From Amycolatopsis regifaucium (lineage in GTDB: Bacteria > Actinomycetota > Actinomycetes > Mycobacteriales > Pseudonocardiaceae): a stretch of 64,000 nucleotides of DNA. The notes beneath the pieces are model-generated. The model saw only the letters and a program-made list of their open reading frames with translations. It searched no databases and had not been told where the DNA came from. The translations under genes were made by a program, and so were the position numbers. The DNA lies in contig NZ_LQCI01000049.1 of assembly GCF_001613935.1 (NCBI RefSeq), forward strand, positions 124,001 to 188,000, in the 5' to 3' direction. Below are positions 25,918 to 34,520 of this stretch, in pieces; position 1 is the first letter of the stretch; the number at the start of each line of letters is the position of its first letter.

Positions 25918-26574
25918 GTGGGTGATAGTGCGGAGGCGATTACGCTGTCCGTCGTGACAACGGAGCCCGTTTCCCGGCAGGAGCGCAAGCAGCGCACACG
26001 GCAGGCGCTGCTGGACGCCGCCCTGGACCTGGTGGCGGAACGAGGGTTCTCCGGGCTGAGTCTGCGCGAGGTGGCGAAGCAGGCCGGGATCGTGCCGACG
26101 GCGTTCTACCGCCATTTCGCGTCCATGGACGAACTGGGCGTCGCGCTCGTCGAGGAGTCGATGCGCACGCTGCGCACGATGATCCGGTCGGCACGCACCA
26201 AGCCGGCCGCGTACAACGACATGATCAAGACGTCGGTGCGGATCCTCCGCCGGCACGTGCGGGCGCACGAGGACCACTTCCATTTCCTGACCAGGGAGCG
26301 GTACGGCGGCACGGGACCGGTCCGGCAGGCGATCACGTTCGAACTCAAGCTCTTCGTCAGCGAACTCGCCGTCGACCTCGCGCGCTTCGACAATCTCCGC
26401 GAATGGAGCACCGAAGACCTCCATCTGCTCGCCGACCTGATCGTGACGACCATGCTCACGACGGTGCTGGAGCTGCTCGAAGCGCCTTCGCGTGACGACG
26501 AGATCGGGCGCACGGCCGAACGACGGCTGCGGCTGATCTTTCTGGGCGTGCCGAACTGGCGCAGCGTTCCATGA
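25918..26574 (+). CDS. TetR family transcriptional regulator (likely repressor of desaturase operon)
   Basis: A 218-aa regulator from GTG 25918, 9 nt after AGGAGGG; GTG 25954 is an alternative. The N-terminal HTH reads QERKQRTRQALLDAALDLVA, ERGFSGLSLREVAKQAGIVPTAFYRHF, the TetR DNA-binding fold. The C-terminal ligand domain contains LTRERYGGTGPVRQAI and hydrophobic helices. Similar regulators sense long-chain acyl-CoAs and control desaturase genes (DesT, FabR-type). It is divergent from the ferredoxin reductase-desaturase operon with a palindromic operator between, supporting auto- and cross-regulation. Confidence 0.88.
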   Translation: MGDSAEAITLSVVTTEPVSRQERKQRTRQALLDAALDLVAERGFSGLSLREVAKQAGIVPTAFYRHFASMDELGVALVEESMRTLRTMIRSARTKPAAYNDMIKTSVRILRRHVRAHEDHFHFLTRERYGGTGPVRQAITFELKLFVSELAVDLARFDNLREWSTEDLHLLADLIVTTMLTTVLELLEAPSRDDEIGRTAERRLRLIFLGVPNWRSVP

Positions 26575-26754
26575 TGCGGGAAGCGCTGCCATAAGCCCCT
26601 TATGACGTCGCGCACCTGGATCGATGGCTGGATCGATCGTGATGAGCGATGTCACGGAAAGATGCCGTCCGGATACGTTCAGCCAGGAAAGTTGTCGGCC
26701 TGGCGTGGTAAGAAGTGCGGGTTCGTGTGGTCCTCTCCAGCGAGGAGGTCGCCT

Positions 26755-27861
26755 GTGGCGGCAGAGAACGAGCAGCTCACGGTCGGTGTGGTCCGGGAAA
26801 CCGGACAAGGCGAACGCCGTATCGCGCTGGTACCGAAACTCATCGAGCGCGTTTCCGGACGCGGACTGCGGGTGGTGGTCGAGCCCGGCGCGGGCGCCGG
26901 CGCGCTGCTCGCCGACGAGACCTTCGAGCAGGCGGGAGCGGTGATCGGCGATCCGTGGGATGCCGACATCGTGGTGAAGGTGGCGCCTCCGAGCGCGGCC
27001 GAAGTCGCGAGGCTCAAACAGGGCACCATTCTCATCGGCTTCCTGAACCCGAGGGGTGATCCCGACGGGATAGCGGCCCTCGAATCGGCGGGCGTGCGCG
27101 CCTTCGCCGTCGAGGCGATCCCGCGGATCTCCCGCGCGCAGGCGATGGACGCGTTGTCTTCGCAGAGCAGCGTCGCGGGTTATCGCGCGGTCTTGCTGGC
27201 CGCGGAGAAACTCACTCGGTTCTTCCCGATGCTCACCACCGCCGCCGGGACGGTGCCACCGGCGAAGGTGCTCGTGCTCGGCGCCGGTGTCGCCGGGTTG
27301 CAGGCCTTGGCGACGGCGAAACGGCTCGGTGCGCAGACCACCGGGTACGACGTCCGGCCCGAGGTCGGCGAGCAGGTGAAGTCGCTCGGCGCGAAATTCC
27401 TCGACCTCGGCATCGAGGCGGTCGGCGAAGGCGGGTACGCCCGCGAGCTGACCGACGAGGAAAAGGCCGAGCAGCAACGCAGGCTCACCGAGGCGATCAC
27501 GAGGTTCGACGTCGTGATCACCACGGCGCTCGTCCCGGGCCGCCGGGCACCGGTCCTCGTCACCGCCGACGCGGTGAAGGGCATGCCCGCCGGCGGTGTC
27601 GTGGTCGACCTCGCCGGTGAGTCCGGCGGCAACTGCGAACTGACGAAACCGGGCGAGGAGGTCGTCGAGCACGACGTCACCATCTGCTCGCCGCTCAACC
27701 TCGCCGCGGAGATGCCCGCGCATTCCAGCGAGCTGTACGCGCGCAACGTCACGGAACTGCTGGAACTGCTCGTCGACAAGGAAGGCAAGCTCGCGCTCGA
27801 CTTCTCCGACGAGATCGTCGCCGGGGCCTGCGTGGCCGGAAAAGAAGAAGGGGGCGAGTGA
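26755..27861 (+). CDS. pntAA: NAD(P) transhydrogenase subunit alpha, soluble part
   Basis: A 368-aa NAD(H)-binding domain I of the proton-translocating transhydrogenase. GVVRETGQGERRIALVPK at the start and VVVEPGAGAGALLADE are shared with alanine dehydrogenase. The Rossmann motif is VLVLGAGVAGLQALATAKRLGA and the mobile-loop region is ITTALVPGRRAPVLV. GTG 26755 follows AGGAGG by 8 nt. The alpha subunit is split, as in Rhodospirillum and other actinobacteria, with the membrane helices in the next gene. The operon is pntAA-pntAB-pntB plus a ligase-like gene. Confidence 0.95.
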   Translation: MAAENEQLTVGVVRETGQGERRIALVPKLIERVSGRGLRVVVEPGAGAGALLADETFEQAGAVIGDPWDADIVVKVAPPSAAEVARLKQGTILIGFLNPRGDPDGIAALESAGVRAFAVEAIPRISRAQAMDALSSQSSVAGYRAVLLAAEKLTRFFPMLTTAAGTVPPAKVLVLGAGVAGLQALATAKRLGAQTTGYDVRPEVGEQVKSLGAKFLDLGIEAVGEGGYARELTDEEKAEQQRRLTEAITRFDVVITTALVPGRRAPVLVTADAVKGMPAGGVVVDLAGESGGNCELTKPGEEVVEHDVTICSPLNLAAEMPAHSSELYARNVTELLELLVDKEGKLALDFSDEIVAGACVAGKEEGGE

Positions 27862-28160
27862 TGCTGGTAGGCAGTTTGGCGATCCTCGTACTCGCCGGAT
27901 TCGTGGGTTTCACGGTCATTTCCAAGGTGCCCAACACGCTGCACACCCCGCTGATGTCGGGGACCAACGCCATCCACGGCATCGTCCTGCTCGGCGGGCT
28001 GATCGTGCTCGGCCTCGGCGTGGACGGCGTACTGAACAAGATCCTGCTGGTGATCGCGATCGCCTTCGGCACGATCAACGTGGTCGGCGGCTTCCTCGTC
28101 ACCGACCGGATGCTTTCGATGTTCAAGGCGAAGAAGCCGGAAGAGGGTGGTGACAAGTGA
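27861..28160 (+). CDS. pntAB: NAD(P) transhydrogenase subunit alpha, membrane part
   Basis: A 99-aa integral membrane protein with three helices (about 2-20, 32-52 and 57-80) and GTNAIHGIVLLGGL, typical of PntAB. It contributes helices to the proton channel (domain II). The ATG 27861 overlaps the pntAA stop codon (TGATG); GTG 27858 is one codon upstream. Its own stop overlaps the GTG of pntB by four bases. Confidence 0.93.
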   Translation: MLVGSLAILVLAGFVGFTVISKVPNTLHTPLMSGTNAIHGIVLLGGLIVLGLGVDGVLNKILLVIAIAFGTINVVGGFLVTDRMLSMFKAKKPEEGGDK

Positions 28161-29542
28161 CGACCTTCATCGCCGTCCTCTACATCATTTCCTTCGCACT
28201 GTTCATCTACGGCCTGATGGGGCTGACCGGTCCGCGCACCGCGGTGCGCGGCAACTGGATCGCCGCGGTCGGCATGGGCATCGCGGTGATCGCGACGCTC
28301 TTGACCCCCGGGATGGGCAACTGGCTGCTGATCGCGCTCGGTGTGGCGATCGGTGTCGTCGTCGGCGTGCCGTCCGCGCGCAAGGTGAAGATGACCGCGA
28401 TGCCGCAGATGGTGGCGCTGTTCAACGGCGTCGGCGGCGGGGCGGTCGCGCTCATCGCGTGGGTCGAGTTCCGGACCACGGACGGCTACGCGCACGAGCC
28501 GGCGTACGTCGCGATCGCGTCGCTCTTCGCCGCCATCGTCGGTTCGATCTCCTTCTGGGGCTCGAACATCGCGTTCGGGAAACTGCAGGAGCTCATCTCC
28601 GGCCGCCCGATCACCTTGGGCAAACTGCAGCAGCCGGTCAACGCGCTGGTGCTGATCGCCGCGGTCGTCCTGGCCGTCGTCATCGCCACCGGCGGCGACG
28701 CCGAACTGCTGATGATCGGCCTGCTGGTCGCCGCGGGTGTGCTCGGCGTGGTGGTCGTGCTGCCGATCGGCGGTGCGGACATGCCGGTCGTCATCTCCCT
28801 GCTGAACGCGCTCACCGGTCTGTCGGCGGCGGCCATGGGGCTCGCCCTCGACAACACCGCGCTGATCGTGGCGGGCATGATCGTCGGCGCTTCGGGTTCG
28901 ATCCTGACCAACCTGATGGCGAAGGCGATGAACCGGTCGATCCCGGCCATCGTCGCCGGTGGGTTCGGCGGCGGCACGGCGGTCGCGAGCGGCGGTTCCG
29001 GCGAGGTCCGGCCGGTCCGCAGCACGAGCGCGTCCGACACCGCGATCCAGATGGCGTACGCGAACAAGGTCGTGGTCGTCCCCGGTTACGGCATGGCCGT
29101 CGCGCAGGCGCAGCACGTGGTCCGCGAGATGGCGAAGTTGCTGGAGGCCAAGGGGATCACCGTCGCCTACGCCATCCACCCGGTGGCCGGCCGGATGCCG
29201 GGGCACATGAACGTGCTCCTCGCCGAGGCCGACGTCCCGTATGAGCAGCTCAAGGAAATGGACGAGATCAACTCCGAGTTCGCCCAGACCGACGTCGCGC
29301 TGGTGATCGGCGCGAACGACGTCACGAACCCGGCGGCGGAGACCGATCCCGGCTCGCCCATCTACGGGATGCCGATCCTCAAGGTGAACCACAGCCGGTC
29401 GGTGATCGTGCTCAAACGCTCGATGAGCTCGGGCTTCGCCGGTATCGACAACGAGCTCTTCTACGATGCGAAGACCAGCATGCTCTTCGGCGACGCGAAG
29501 TCGTCGGTGGGCGAGATCGTGGAGGAACTCAAAGCGCTGTGA
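28157..29542 (+). CDS. pntB: NAD(P) transhydrogenase subunit beta
   Basis: A 461-aa protein. Nine or so transmembrane helices (1-260) are followed by the NADP(H)-binding domain III (about 290-461) with VVVPGYGMAVAQAQHVVREM, HPVAGRMPGHMNVLLAEADVPY and NDVTNPAAETDPGSPIYGMPI. Together with PntAA and PntAB it uses the proton gradient to reduce NADP+ with NADH, supplying NADPH for biosynthesis. GTG start overlaps the pntAB stop; its own stop overlaps the start of the lipoate-ligase-like gene. Confidence 0.95.
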   Translation: MTTFIAVLYIISFALFIYGLMGLTGPRTAVRGNWIAAVGMGIAVIATLLTPGMGNWLLIALGVAIGVVVGVPSARKVKMTAMPQMVALFNGVGGGAVALIAWVEFRTTDGYAHEPAYVAIASLFAAIVGSISFWGSNIAFGKLQELISGRPITLGKLQQPVNALVLIAAVVLAVVIATGGDAELLMIGLLVAAGVLGVVVVLPIGGADMPVVISLLNALTGLSAAAMGLALDNTALIVAGMIVGASGSILTNLMAKAMNRSIPAIVAGGFGGGTAVASGGSGEVRPVRSTSASDTAIQMAYANKVVVVPGYGMAVAQAQHVVREMAKLLEAKGITVAYAIHPVAGRMPGHMNVLLAEADVPYEQLKEMDEINSEFAQTDVALVIGANDVTNPAAETDPGSPIYGMPILKVNHSRSVIVLKRSMSSGFAGIDNELFYDAKTSMLFGDAKSSVGEIVEELKAL

Positions 29543-30282
29543 CCGGCCCCTCGGAAGTCGTCGCGTCGTTCGACGACCCGGCCGACAACCTCGCGTTCGA
29601 CGAAGCCCTCCTGCGCGCCGCACCGGAAGCGCCGGTCCTGTGGATCTGGCGCAACACCGACTGTGTGGTCGTGGGGCGGGGGCAGAAGATCGAACGCGAG
29701 GTCAAGGCCGACGTCTGTGCGAGCGACGGCGTCCCGGTGCTGCGCCGGGCCAGTGGCGGCGGCACGGTGTTCCACGATCCCGGGAATCTCAACATCACGC
29801 TCGTCCTGCCGGGGCAAGGTCTGTCGGCGAAAGCCGTCAGACCGCTCGAAGCGCTCGGGGAACTGATGACCGCGACGGTGGCCGGACTCGGGCTGCCGTC
29901 GCGGCTCGGTGATCGAGGGCTGTTCGTCGGTGACGCGAAGCTGTGCGGTTTCGCCGTGTTCAGGACGAGAACGGGCTTGCTCGCGCATTCGACCCTGCTC
30001 GTTTCGACCGCGGCCGAACGCGTCGGCCGGTACCTCACCGCGGCACCGGCGGATCCCCGCCCGCTCGACTCGCATCGGAGCCGGGTCGCGTCGCTCGCCG
30101 ACCATGGCCTGCGCAAAGGTGTCGCGGACGTCACGGCCGCGGTCCGCGCCGCGGCGGCCGCGCGACTGGGTGAACTCACCGCCCGGGAGCCCACGGCGGC
30201 GGAGCGCGAGTGGCACAGCTCGCTCCGGCACACCCGGTACCAGTACCCGCAATGGCACTCCGAAGGCGCTCAGCGTGAATAG
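29539..30282 (+). CDS. Biotin/lipoate A/B protein ligase family protein
   Basis: A 247-aa protein of the LplA/LipM superfamily. The signature RRASGGGTVFHDPGNLNI is at 69-86 and the ligand-binding Lys134 lies in GDAKLCGFAVFR, replacing the usual G-[ND]-x-K-[IL]-[SA]-G pattern with a Cys before Gly. There is no separate C-terminal domain, so it may be a small lipoate ligase, an octanoyltransferase or an unrelated ligase. GTG 29539 overlaps the pntB stop, which places it firmly in the transhydrogenase operon. The link between the two functions is unclear. Confidence 0.8.
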   Translation: MTGPSEVVASFDDPADNLAFDEALLRAAPEAPVLWIWRNTDCVVVGRGQKIEREVKADVCASDGVPVLRRASGGGTVFHDPGNLNITLVLPGQGLSAKAVRPLEALGELMTATVAGLGLPSRLGDRGLFVGDAKLCGFAVFRTRTGLLAHSTLLVSTAAERVGRYLTAAPADPRPLDSHRSRVASLADHGLRKGVADVTAAVRAAAAARLGELTAREPTAAEREWHSSLRHTRYQYPQWHSEGAQRE

Positions 30283-30288
30283 TCGTGA

Positions 30289-30320
30289 GTGGTAATGACG
30301 GTCAGAACCGTCATTACCAC
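30289..30320. terminator. 14-bp perfect hairpin at the end of the transhydrogenase operon
   Basis: GTGGTAATGACGGT (30289-30302), loop CAGA, perfect complement 30307-30320. It lies 7 nt after the operon's last stop codon and just before the next palindrome at 30329. The two are probably tandem, strand-independent terminators. Confidence 0.65.
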
Positions 30321-30328
30321 ACGAAAAG

Positions 30329-30367
30329 AAAGGGCCCCATTCGCTTTTTTCGCGAATGGGGCCCTTT
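30329..30367. terminator. 16-bp palindrome with T-rich loop, shared by convergent genes
   Basis: AAAGGGCCCCATTCGC (30329-30344), loop TTTTTTC, complement 30352-30367, followed by TTCGAG. It belongs to the GGGCCCC / GAATGG relatives of the palindrome family and serves the convergent lipoate-ligase-like and Lsr2-like genes. Confidence 0.7.
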
Positions 30368-30376
30368 TCGAGAGAA

Positions 30377-31081
30377 CTACTTTTCTTTCGCCGAGAAGGT
30401 GACGGCGGGCACCTTGCGGGCGGCCCGAGTGGTCTTCTTCGGCTCAGCGGTCTTCTTCACCGGAGTCTTGGCGGCGGCCTTCGGAGCGGCCTTGGCTGCC
30501 GTCGTCTTCGCGGTCGTGGTCTTGGCCGCGGGCTTCGCGGCCGTCGTCTTCGCCGGGGCCTTGGTCGCGGCGGCGGCCTTGGCACGACCGGCCGGAGCCT
30601 TGGCTGTCGTGGTCTTCGCCGCAGTGCCGCGGGCCGCCTTCGCCTTGGCGGCGGTGGCTTTCGCCGTGGTCTTGGCGGTGGTCTTGCTCTCCGCCTTGGG
30701 GGCGGCGACCTTCGCGGCGGTGGTCTTGGGAGCGGCCTTGGCGGCGGCGGGCTTGCGGCCGGCGACACCCTTCGCGGCGGGCTTGCGACCCGGCTTCGCG
30801 GCGGTCTTCGCCTCCGCCTTCGCGGCGGTCGCCGCGGTCTTCGGGGTCGACTTCGACACCCGGGCGCCCTTGGGCCGCTGCACGACCCGCGGACGCAGTT
30901 TCCGGCCACCGATCCGGCGGCCGTTTTCCACATAAGCACGCAGGATTTCCCGGAGCGCGGTGGCGTTGTCGGCCGAAAGGTCGATGTCGTAGGCGATTCC
31001 GTCCAAAGCGAAGGCGACCGTTTCTTCGGCCGCTTCACCGGTCAGATCGTCCAGCAAATGCACAGCAGTGTTCCTGGCCAT
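30377..31081 (-). CDS. Lsr2-type nucleoid protein with histone H1-like Lys/Ala-rich tail
   Basis: A 234-aa protein from ATG 31081. Residues 1-60 align by eye with the Lsr2 dimerisation domain (VHLLDDLTG, AFALDGIAYDIDLS, NATALREILRAYVENGRRIGGR). The usual AT-hook-like DNA-binding domain (RGRIP...) is absent. Instead residues 70-225 are a low-complexity tail of AAK, KTTAK, AAPK and PAAK units like eukaryotic H1 and the tail of mycobacterial HupB. It should oligomerise through the Lsr2 fold and bind DNA electrostatically; loss of minor-groove AT selectivity is inferred. The last residues are VPAVTFSAKEK. The gene is convergent with the transhydrogenase operon and separated by palindromes. Confidence 0.8.
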   Translation of the reverse strand: MARNTAVHLLDDLTGEAAEETVAFALDGIAYDIDLSADNATALREILRAYVENGRRIGGRKLRPRVVQRPKGARVSKSTPKTAATAAKAEAKTAAKPGRKPAAKGVAGRKPAAAKAAPKTTAAKVAAPKAESKTTAKTTAKATAAKAKAARGTAAKTTTAKAPAGRAKAAAATKAPAKTTAAKPAAKTTTAKTTAAKAAPKAAAKTPVKKTAEPKKTTRAARKVPAVTFSAKEK

Positions 31082-31216
31082 GAAAAAACCTCCCGCGCTC
31101 GATCGTTCTACTGCGTAACCGGCACGGTGCAACCTGAACCCGCGGCTGTTACTCACGCAGCGACACGAGGATAGCGGCAGGTTGCGCGAAGCTGCGCGGT
31201 GGTGTGCGCTGAATGC

Positions 31217-32611
31217 ATGTCAGCACAGACTTTTGACGTGATCGTGATCGGAGGCGGCCCGGTCGGCGAGGTCGCCGCCGAGCGCGCAGCCCGCGGCGGC
31301 CTCCAGGTCGCCCTCGTCGAACACGAACGCTTCGGTGGCGAATGTTCTTACTGGGCCTGCATTCCGAGCAAGGCGCTGCTGCGCCCGGGCAACCTGCTCG
31401 CCGCGGCCAAACGCGTACCCGGTGTCCCGGTCGGCGACGCCGTCGACCCGGCGGCGGTGTTCGCGCGCCGGGACTGGTTCACCGGCAAGGGAGACGACAC
31501 CGGACAGGTCAAGTGGGCGGAAGGCGCCGGGATCGCCCCGATCCGCGGGCACGGCCGGATCACCGGTGAGCGGGAGGTCACAGTCGACGGCGGTGACGTG
31601 CTGACCGCGCGGCACGCGGTGATCGTCGCCACCGGCAGTGTGCCGCGGACGCCGTCCATCCCCGGACTGGACACCATTTCCCCGTGGGGTTCGCGGGAGG
31701 CGACTTCGGCGGAAGAGGTCCCGCGCCGCCTCGGCGTGCTCGGCGGCGGTGTCGTCGGCGTGGAAATGGCGCAGGCCTACGCCACGCTCGGCGCCGAAGT
31801 CCACCTGATCATCTCGGGGGAGCGTCCCTTGCCGCGGCTGCCGGAGTTCGCCGGCGACGCGGTCATCGCGGGACTGCGCGACGCCGGGGTCATCGTGCAC
31901 ACCGGCTCCGGTCTCGACTCCGTGTCCGCTTTGGACGGTGGTAAGGAACTGGCGCTGAAGGGTGGCGACCGGTTGATCGTCGACGAACTGCTCGTCGCCA
32001 CCGGCCGCCGTCCCGCGACCGACGGACTCGGCGTCGAGGTGCTGGGTCTCGAAGCCGGTGCGGCGCTCACGACCGACGACAACGGTCGTGTGTCCGCTGT
32101 GGACGGTGACTGGCTGTTCGCCGTCGGTGACGTCACCGGCCGGGCGCCGCTGACCCACCAGGGCAAGTACGCGGCCCGTGCCACCGGCGACGCGGTGGCC
32201 GCGCGGGCGGCGGGCAAGCCGGTCGACTCCGCCGCGTGGAGCGCGCACAGCTCCACGGCCGACCACCACGCCATCCCGCAGGTCGTCTTCACCGACCCGG
32301 AGGTCGCTTCGGTCGGGCTCGCCGGGCCGGAAGAGGGCAAACCGCACCGTGTCGTCGACATCGACATCGCGGTCGCCGGTTCGTCACTGCACGCCGACGG
32401 CTACGCGGGCAAGGCGCGGATCGTCGTCGACACCGAACGCGGTGTCCTCCTCGGTGCGACCTTCGTCGGGCAGGACGTGGCCGAACTGCTGCATTCCGCG
32501 ACGATCGCGATCGTGGGGGAGGTCCCGCTGTCGAGGCTGTGGCACGCGGTTCCGTCGTTCCCCACGATCAGCGAGGTGTGGCTTCGTCTGCTGGAGGCGT
32601 ACGGGCTCTGA
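31217..32611 (+). CDS. Pyridine nucleotide-disulfide oxidoreductase (dihydrolipoamide dehydrogenase-like)
   Basis: A 464-aa flavoprotein from ATG 31217. FAD motif VIVIGGGPVGEVAAERAA at 8-25; redox cysteines Cys43 and Cys48 in GGECSYWACIPSK; NAD(P) motif LGVLGGGVVGVEMA near 175; and C-terminal HAVPSFPTISE with the His of the dimer interface active site. Group membership (mercuric reductase, lipoamide dehydrogenase, mycothiol-disulfide reductase or NADH-quinone type) is not settled; the GGECSYWAC variant is typical of actinobacterial homologues of unknown substrate. It stands 3 nt from the convergent next gene's stop. Confidence 0.9.
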   Translation: MSAQTFDVIVIGGGPVGEVAAERAARGGLQVALVEHERFGGECSYWACIPSKALLRPGNLLAAAKRVPGVPVGDAVDPAAVFARRDWFTGKGDDTGQVKWAEGAGIAPIRGHGRITGEREVTVDGGDVLTARHAVIVATGSVPRTPSIPGLDTISPWGSREATSAEEVPRRLGVLGGGVVGVEMAQAYATLGAEVHLIISGERPLPRLPEFAGDAVIAGLRDAGVIVHTGSGLDSVSALDGGKELALKGGDRLIVDELLVATGRRPATDGLGVEVLGLEAGAALTTDDNGRVSAVDGDWLFAVGDVTGRAPLTHQGKYAARATGDAVAARAAGKPVDSAAWSAHSSTADHHAIPQVVFTDPEVASVGLAGPEEGKPHRVVDIDIAVAGSSLHADGYAGKARIVVDTERGVLLGATFVGQDVAELLHSATIAIVGEVPLSRLWHAVPSFPTISEVWLRLLEAYGL

Positions 32612-32614
32612 GTC

Positions 32615-34096
32615 TCAGCCGTTGACGGGGAGTTCGAGCGCGGCCTTCGCGCCACGGACCAGGCCGGGATCGTCCGGAGTGGACGGTCCCGGCACCCACA
32701 CCACCTGGATCAGCCGGACCGCCTTCCCGTCCTGGCTGCTCTGGTAGGCCGCCCCCTCGAACACGGGGACCTCACCCTGCCACTGGTTGGTTTCGGTGGC
32801 GAGATCGAGGATGCCGCCACCGCCGGGGGTGTCGGCGGCCGCCTTGAACGCGGTCGCCTGCGCGGTGTCCGGGAACTCCACGACGGCGATCGTCACCGCG
32901 GCGGCCCGGCCGTCGATGGAACTGGCGAAGCTGGCCCGTTTCACGCCCGCGCAACTCGTCTGCTGAAGGCTCGCCTGGACGTCGCCGTACGCGTGCGACG
33001 CGCATTTCTGGTCCGCGGCCGACGCCCGGGAGGTGAACTGGATGTTCTCCACGGCGCTGCTGCTCGGCGGGGCGGAACTGGTCGCCGGGGCCGGTGCCGG
33101 TGGAGGCTGCGTGGACGCGGTGTCGTCCCCGCCGGAAGCGACGGTGACGGCCGCGATCAGCAGCACGATGAGCAGGCCGATCGCGGCGACAGGAAGCCAC
33201 TTCACCGTCTTGGACTGGTGAGGCGCCTTCGGTGCGGGCTCGGCGGGAGCGGGGGCGGCCGCCGGGGGCAGGGTCTGCCGGACCGGCGGAGCCGGTTTCG
33301 CGGCGGCGGCCCGCGGCGGGGTCTGAACGTGCTGAACAGGTGGAGTGGGTTTGACGGGCGGTGCCGAACGAGCGGCCGGTTTCGCCGGTTTCTTCACCTT
33401 CCCCGGATGCTGCACGGGAACCGTCGGCGCGATCGCGACGAGCGGGTTCTCGCGGATCACGGTCGGCTCGTCGTCGGAGTAGGCGCTGAATCCCTCGCCG
33501 AGCAACATCTCTTCGGGCATCGGCGGGGCGTCCGGGGCGAGCGCGGCGATCAGTTCCCGCGCCTGCTGGACCGACCGTGGCCGGTCCGCGGTGGCCAGCG
33601 AGACCGTCGCGGCGAGCATCGTCGTCGCCGTCGGGTACAGGACGCGGACCGAGCCGGCGAGATCCGACGGCGGCTGATCGACCGTCTCCACATACGGGCC
33701 GACGGCGATGATCGTGCCGATCGGACCGGCACCGGGGGCGACGTCGGCGATCTTGTGCGTGCACGCGGCGGACAGCGAGAGCGCGTCGGTGGCCGGGTTG
33801 ATCGACGTGTCGCCGTGGACCAGCGGCCAGCCGTCGGCCTTCCACGGCCCGCCGAGCGGGGCTTCGAGTTTCAGTGCCGGATCCGGCAGGTCGACACCGA
33901 TGACGATGATGACGCCCTTGGGCATGACGATGACGGCCTCGACGGCCCGTTCGTCCGCCGGGCGGGCGCCGACCAGGGCGACCCCGCCGACGACAGTGCT
34001 GCCGCGGCCGAGCGAGGCCAGCGCGGCACGAACGTCCTCGGCCACCCGGGACGGCTGCTGAGCGAGGCGAACGAGTCGCACCGAACCCCTCCCCAT
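32615..34096 (-). CDS. Membrane-anchored hypothetical protein with N-terminal cytoplasmic domain
   Basis: A 493-aa protein. Residues 1-210 form an alpha/beta domain (VRLVRLAQQPSRVAEDVRAA, VVGGVALVGARPAD, VIVMPKGVIIVIGVDLP). It is followed by an acidic stretch, a Pro/Ala/Lys-rich linker (about 230-315), a single TM helix (about 318-338, VAAIGLLIVLLIAAVTVA) and an extracellular domain of about 125 aa with two Cys. This N-in/C-out layout with a Pro-rich linker is shared with the proteins at 13812 and 17599, though the sequences are not obviously related. ATG 34096 is chosen over an upstream start at 34210. The function is unknown. Confidence 0.8.
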   Translation of the reverse strand: MGRGSVRLVRLAQQPSRVAEDVRAALASLGRGSTVVGGVALVGARPADERAVEAVIVMPKGVIIVIGVDLPDPALKLEAPLGGPWKADGWPLVHGDTSINPATDALSLSAACTHKIADVAPGAGPIGTIIAVGPYVETVDQPPSDLAGSVRVLYPTATTMLAATVSLATADRPRSVQQARELIAALAPDAPPMPEEMLLGEGFSAYSDDEPTVIRENPLVAIAPTVPVQHPGKVKKPAKPAARSAPPVKPTPPVQHVQTPPRAAAAKPAPPVRQTLPPAAAPAPAEPAPKAPHQSKTVKWLPVAAIGLLIVLLIAAVTVASGGDDTASTQPPPAPAPATSSAPPSSSAVENIQFTSRASAADQKCASHAYGDVQASLQQTSCAGVKRASFASSIDGRAAAVTIAVVEFPDTAQATAFKAAADTPGGGGILDLATETNQWQGEVPVFEGAAYQSSQDGKAVRLIQVVWVPGPSTPDDPGLVRGAKAALELPVNG

Positions 34097-34520
34097 CTCG
34101 TCGGTCTCGGTGCACAAACTAGCGCCTCCATCCGGACTAATGGGGAGACACGTCCCAGGTAGGGGCGGTGAGGTTGCTCGAAAGGTCGTAATGCGCGTGC
34201 GCGCCGTCACCCGTCCGGGTGGTGCTCGTTGGTAGGTGACAGTTCCCCGTCCACCGTCACCAGGAGAACGCAGGGCCGCATTTCGCCACCGGCGTCGACA
34301 TGCAGCGCTCCTCGTCGCCCTGCCCGCGGACCGCCGGCACCCGTCGCCGCGCGGTCCCGCGTCCCAATCAGGTGCGACTTATGGTGTTCATGTGGCCAAA
34401 CAGCACAGTTGGGGTGCACAATGTGCTCACGCGTATCGGGCGGCGGCACGAGCCACCTGACCAGCGCAGCTCGCGAGGTCGTAGGGGAAGACGCCCCTCG
34501 TCGAGTAGCGGAGGTCAGCA
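34097..34520. other. Divergent intergenic region (424 bp)
   Basis: Lies between the starts of the membrane-anchored protein and the DUF3145 gene. Reading frames here are short and lack coding-like codon bias. It must hold two divergent promoters. A low-GC patch around 34375-34430 (TTATGGTGTTCATGTGG, CAGTTGGGG, CACAATGTGCTCAC) is the likely location, but no clear -35/-10 pair could be chosen. Confidence 0.4.

Noticed and set aside
30356-31174. Gly/Leu/Arg-repeat protein on the plus strand over the Lsr2-like gene
   Set aside because: It is simply the antisense of the Lys/Ala tail; repeats follow from the codon repeats of that tail.
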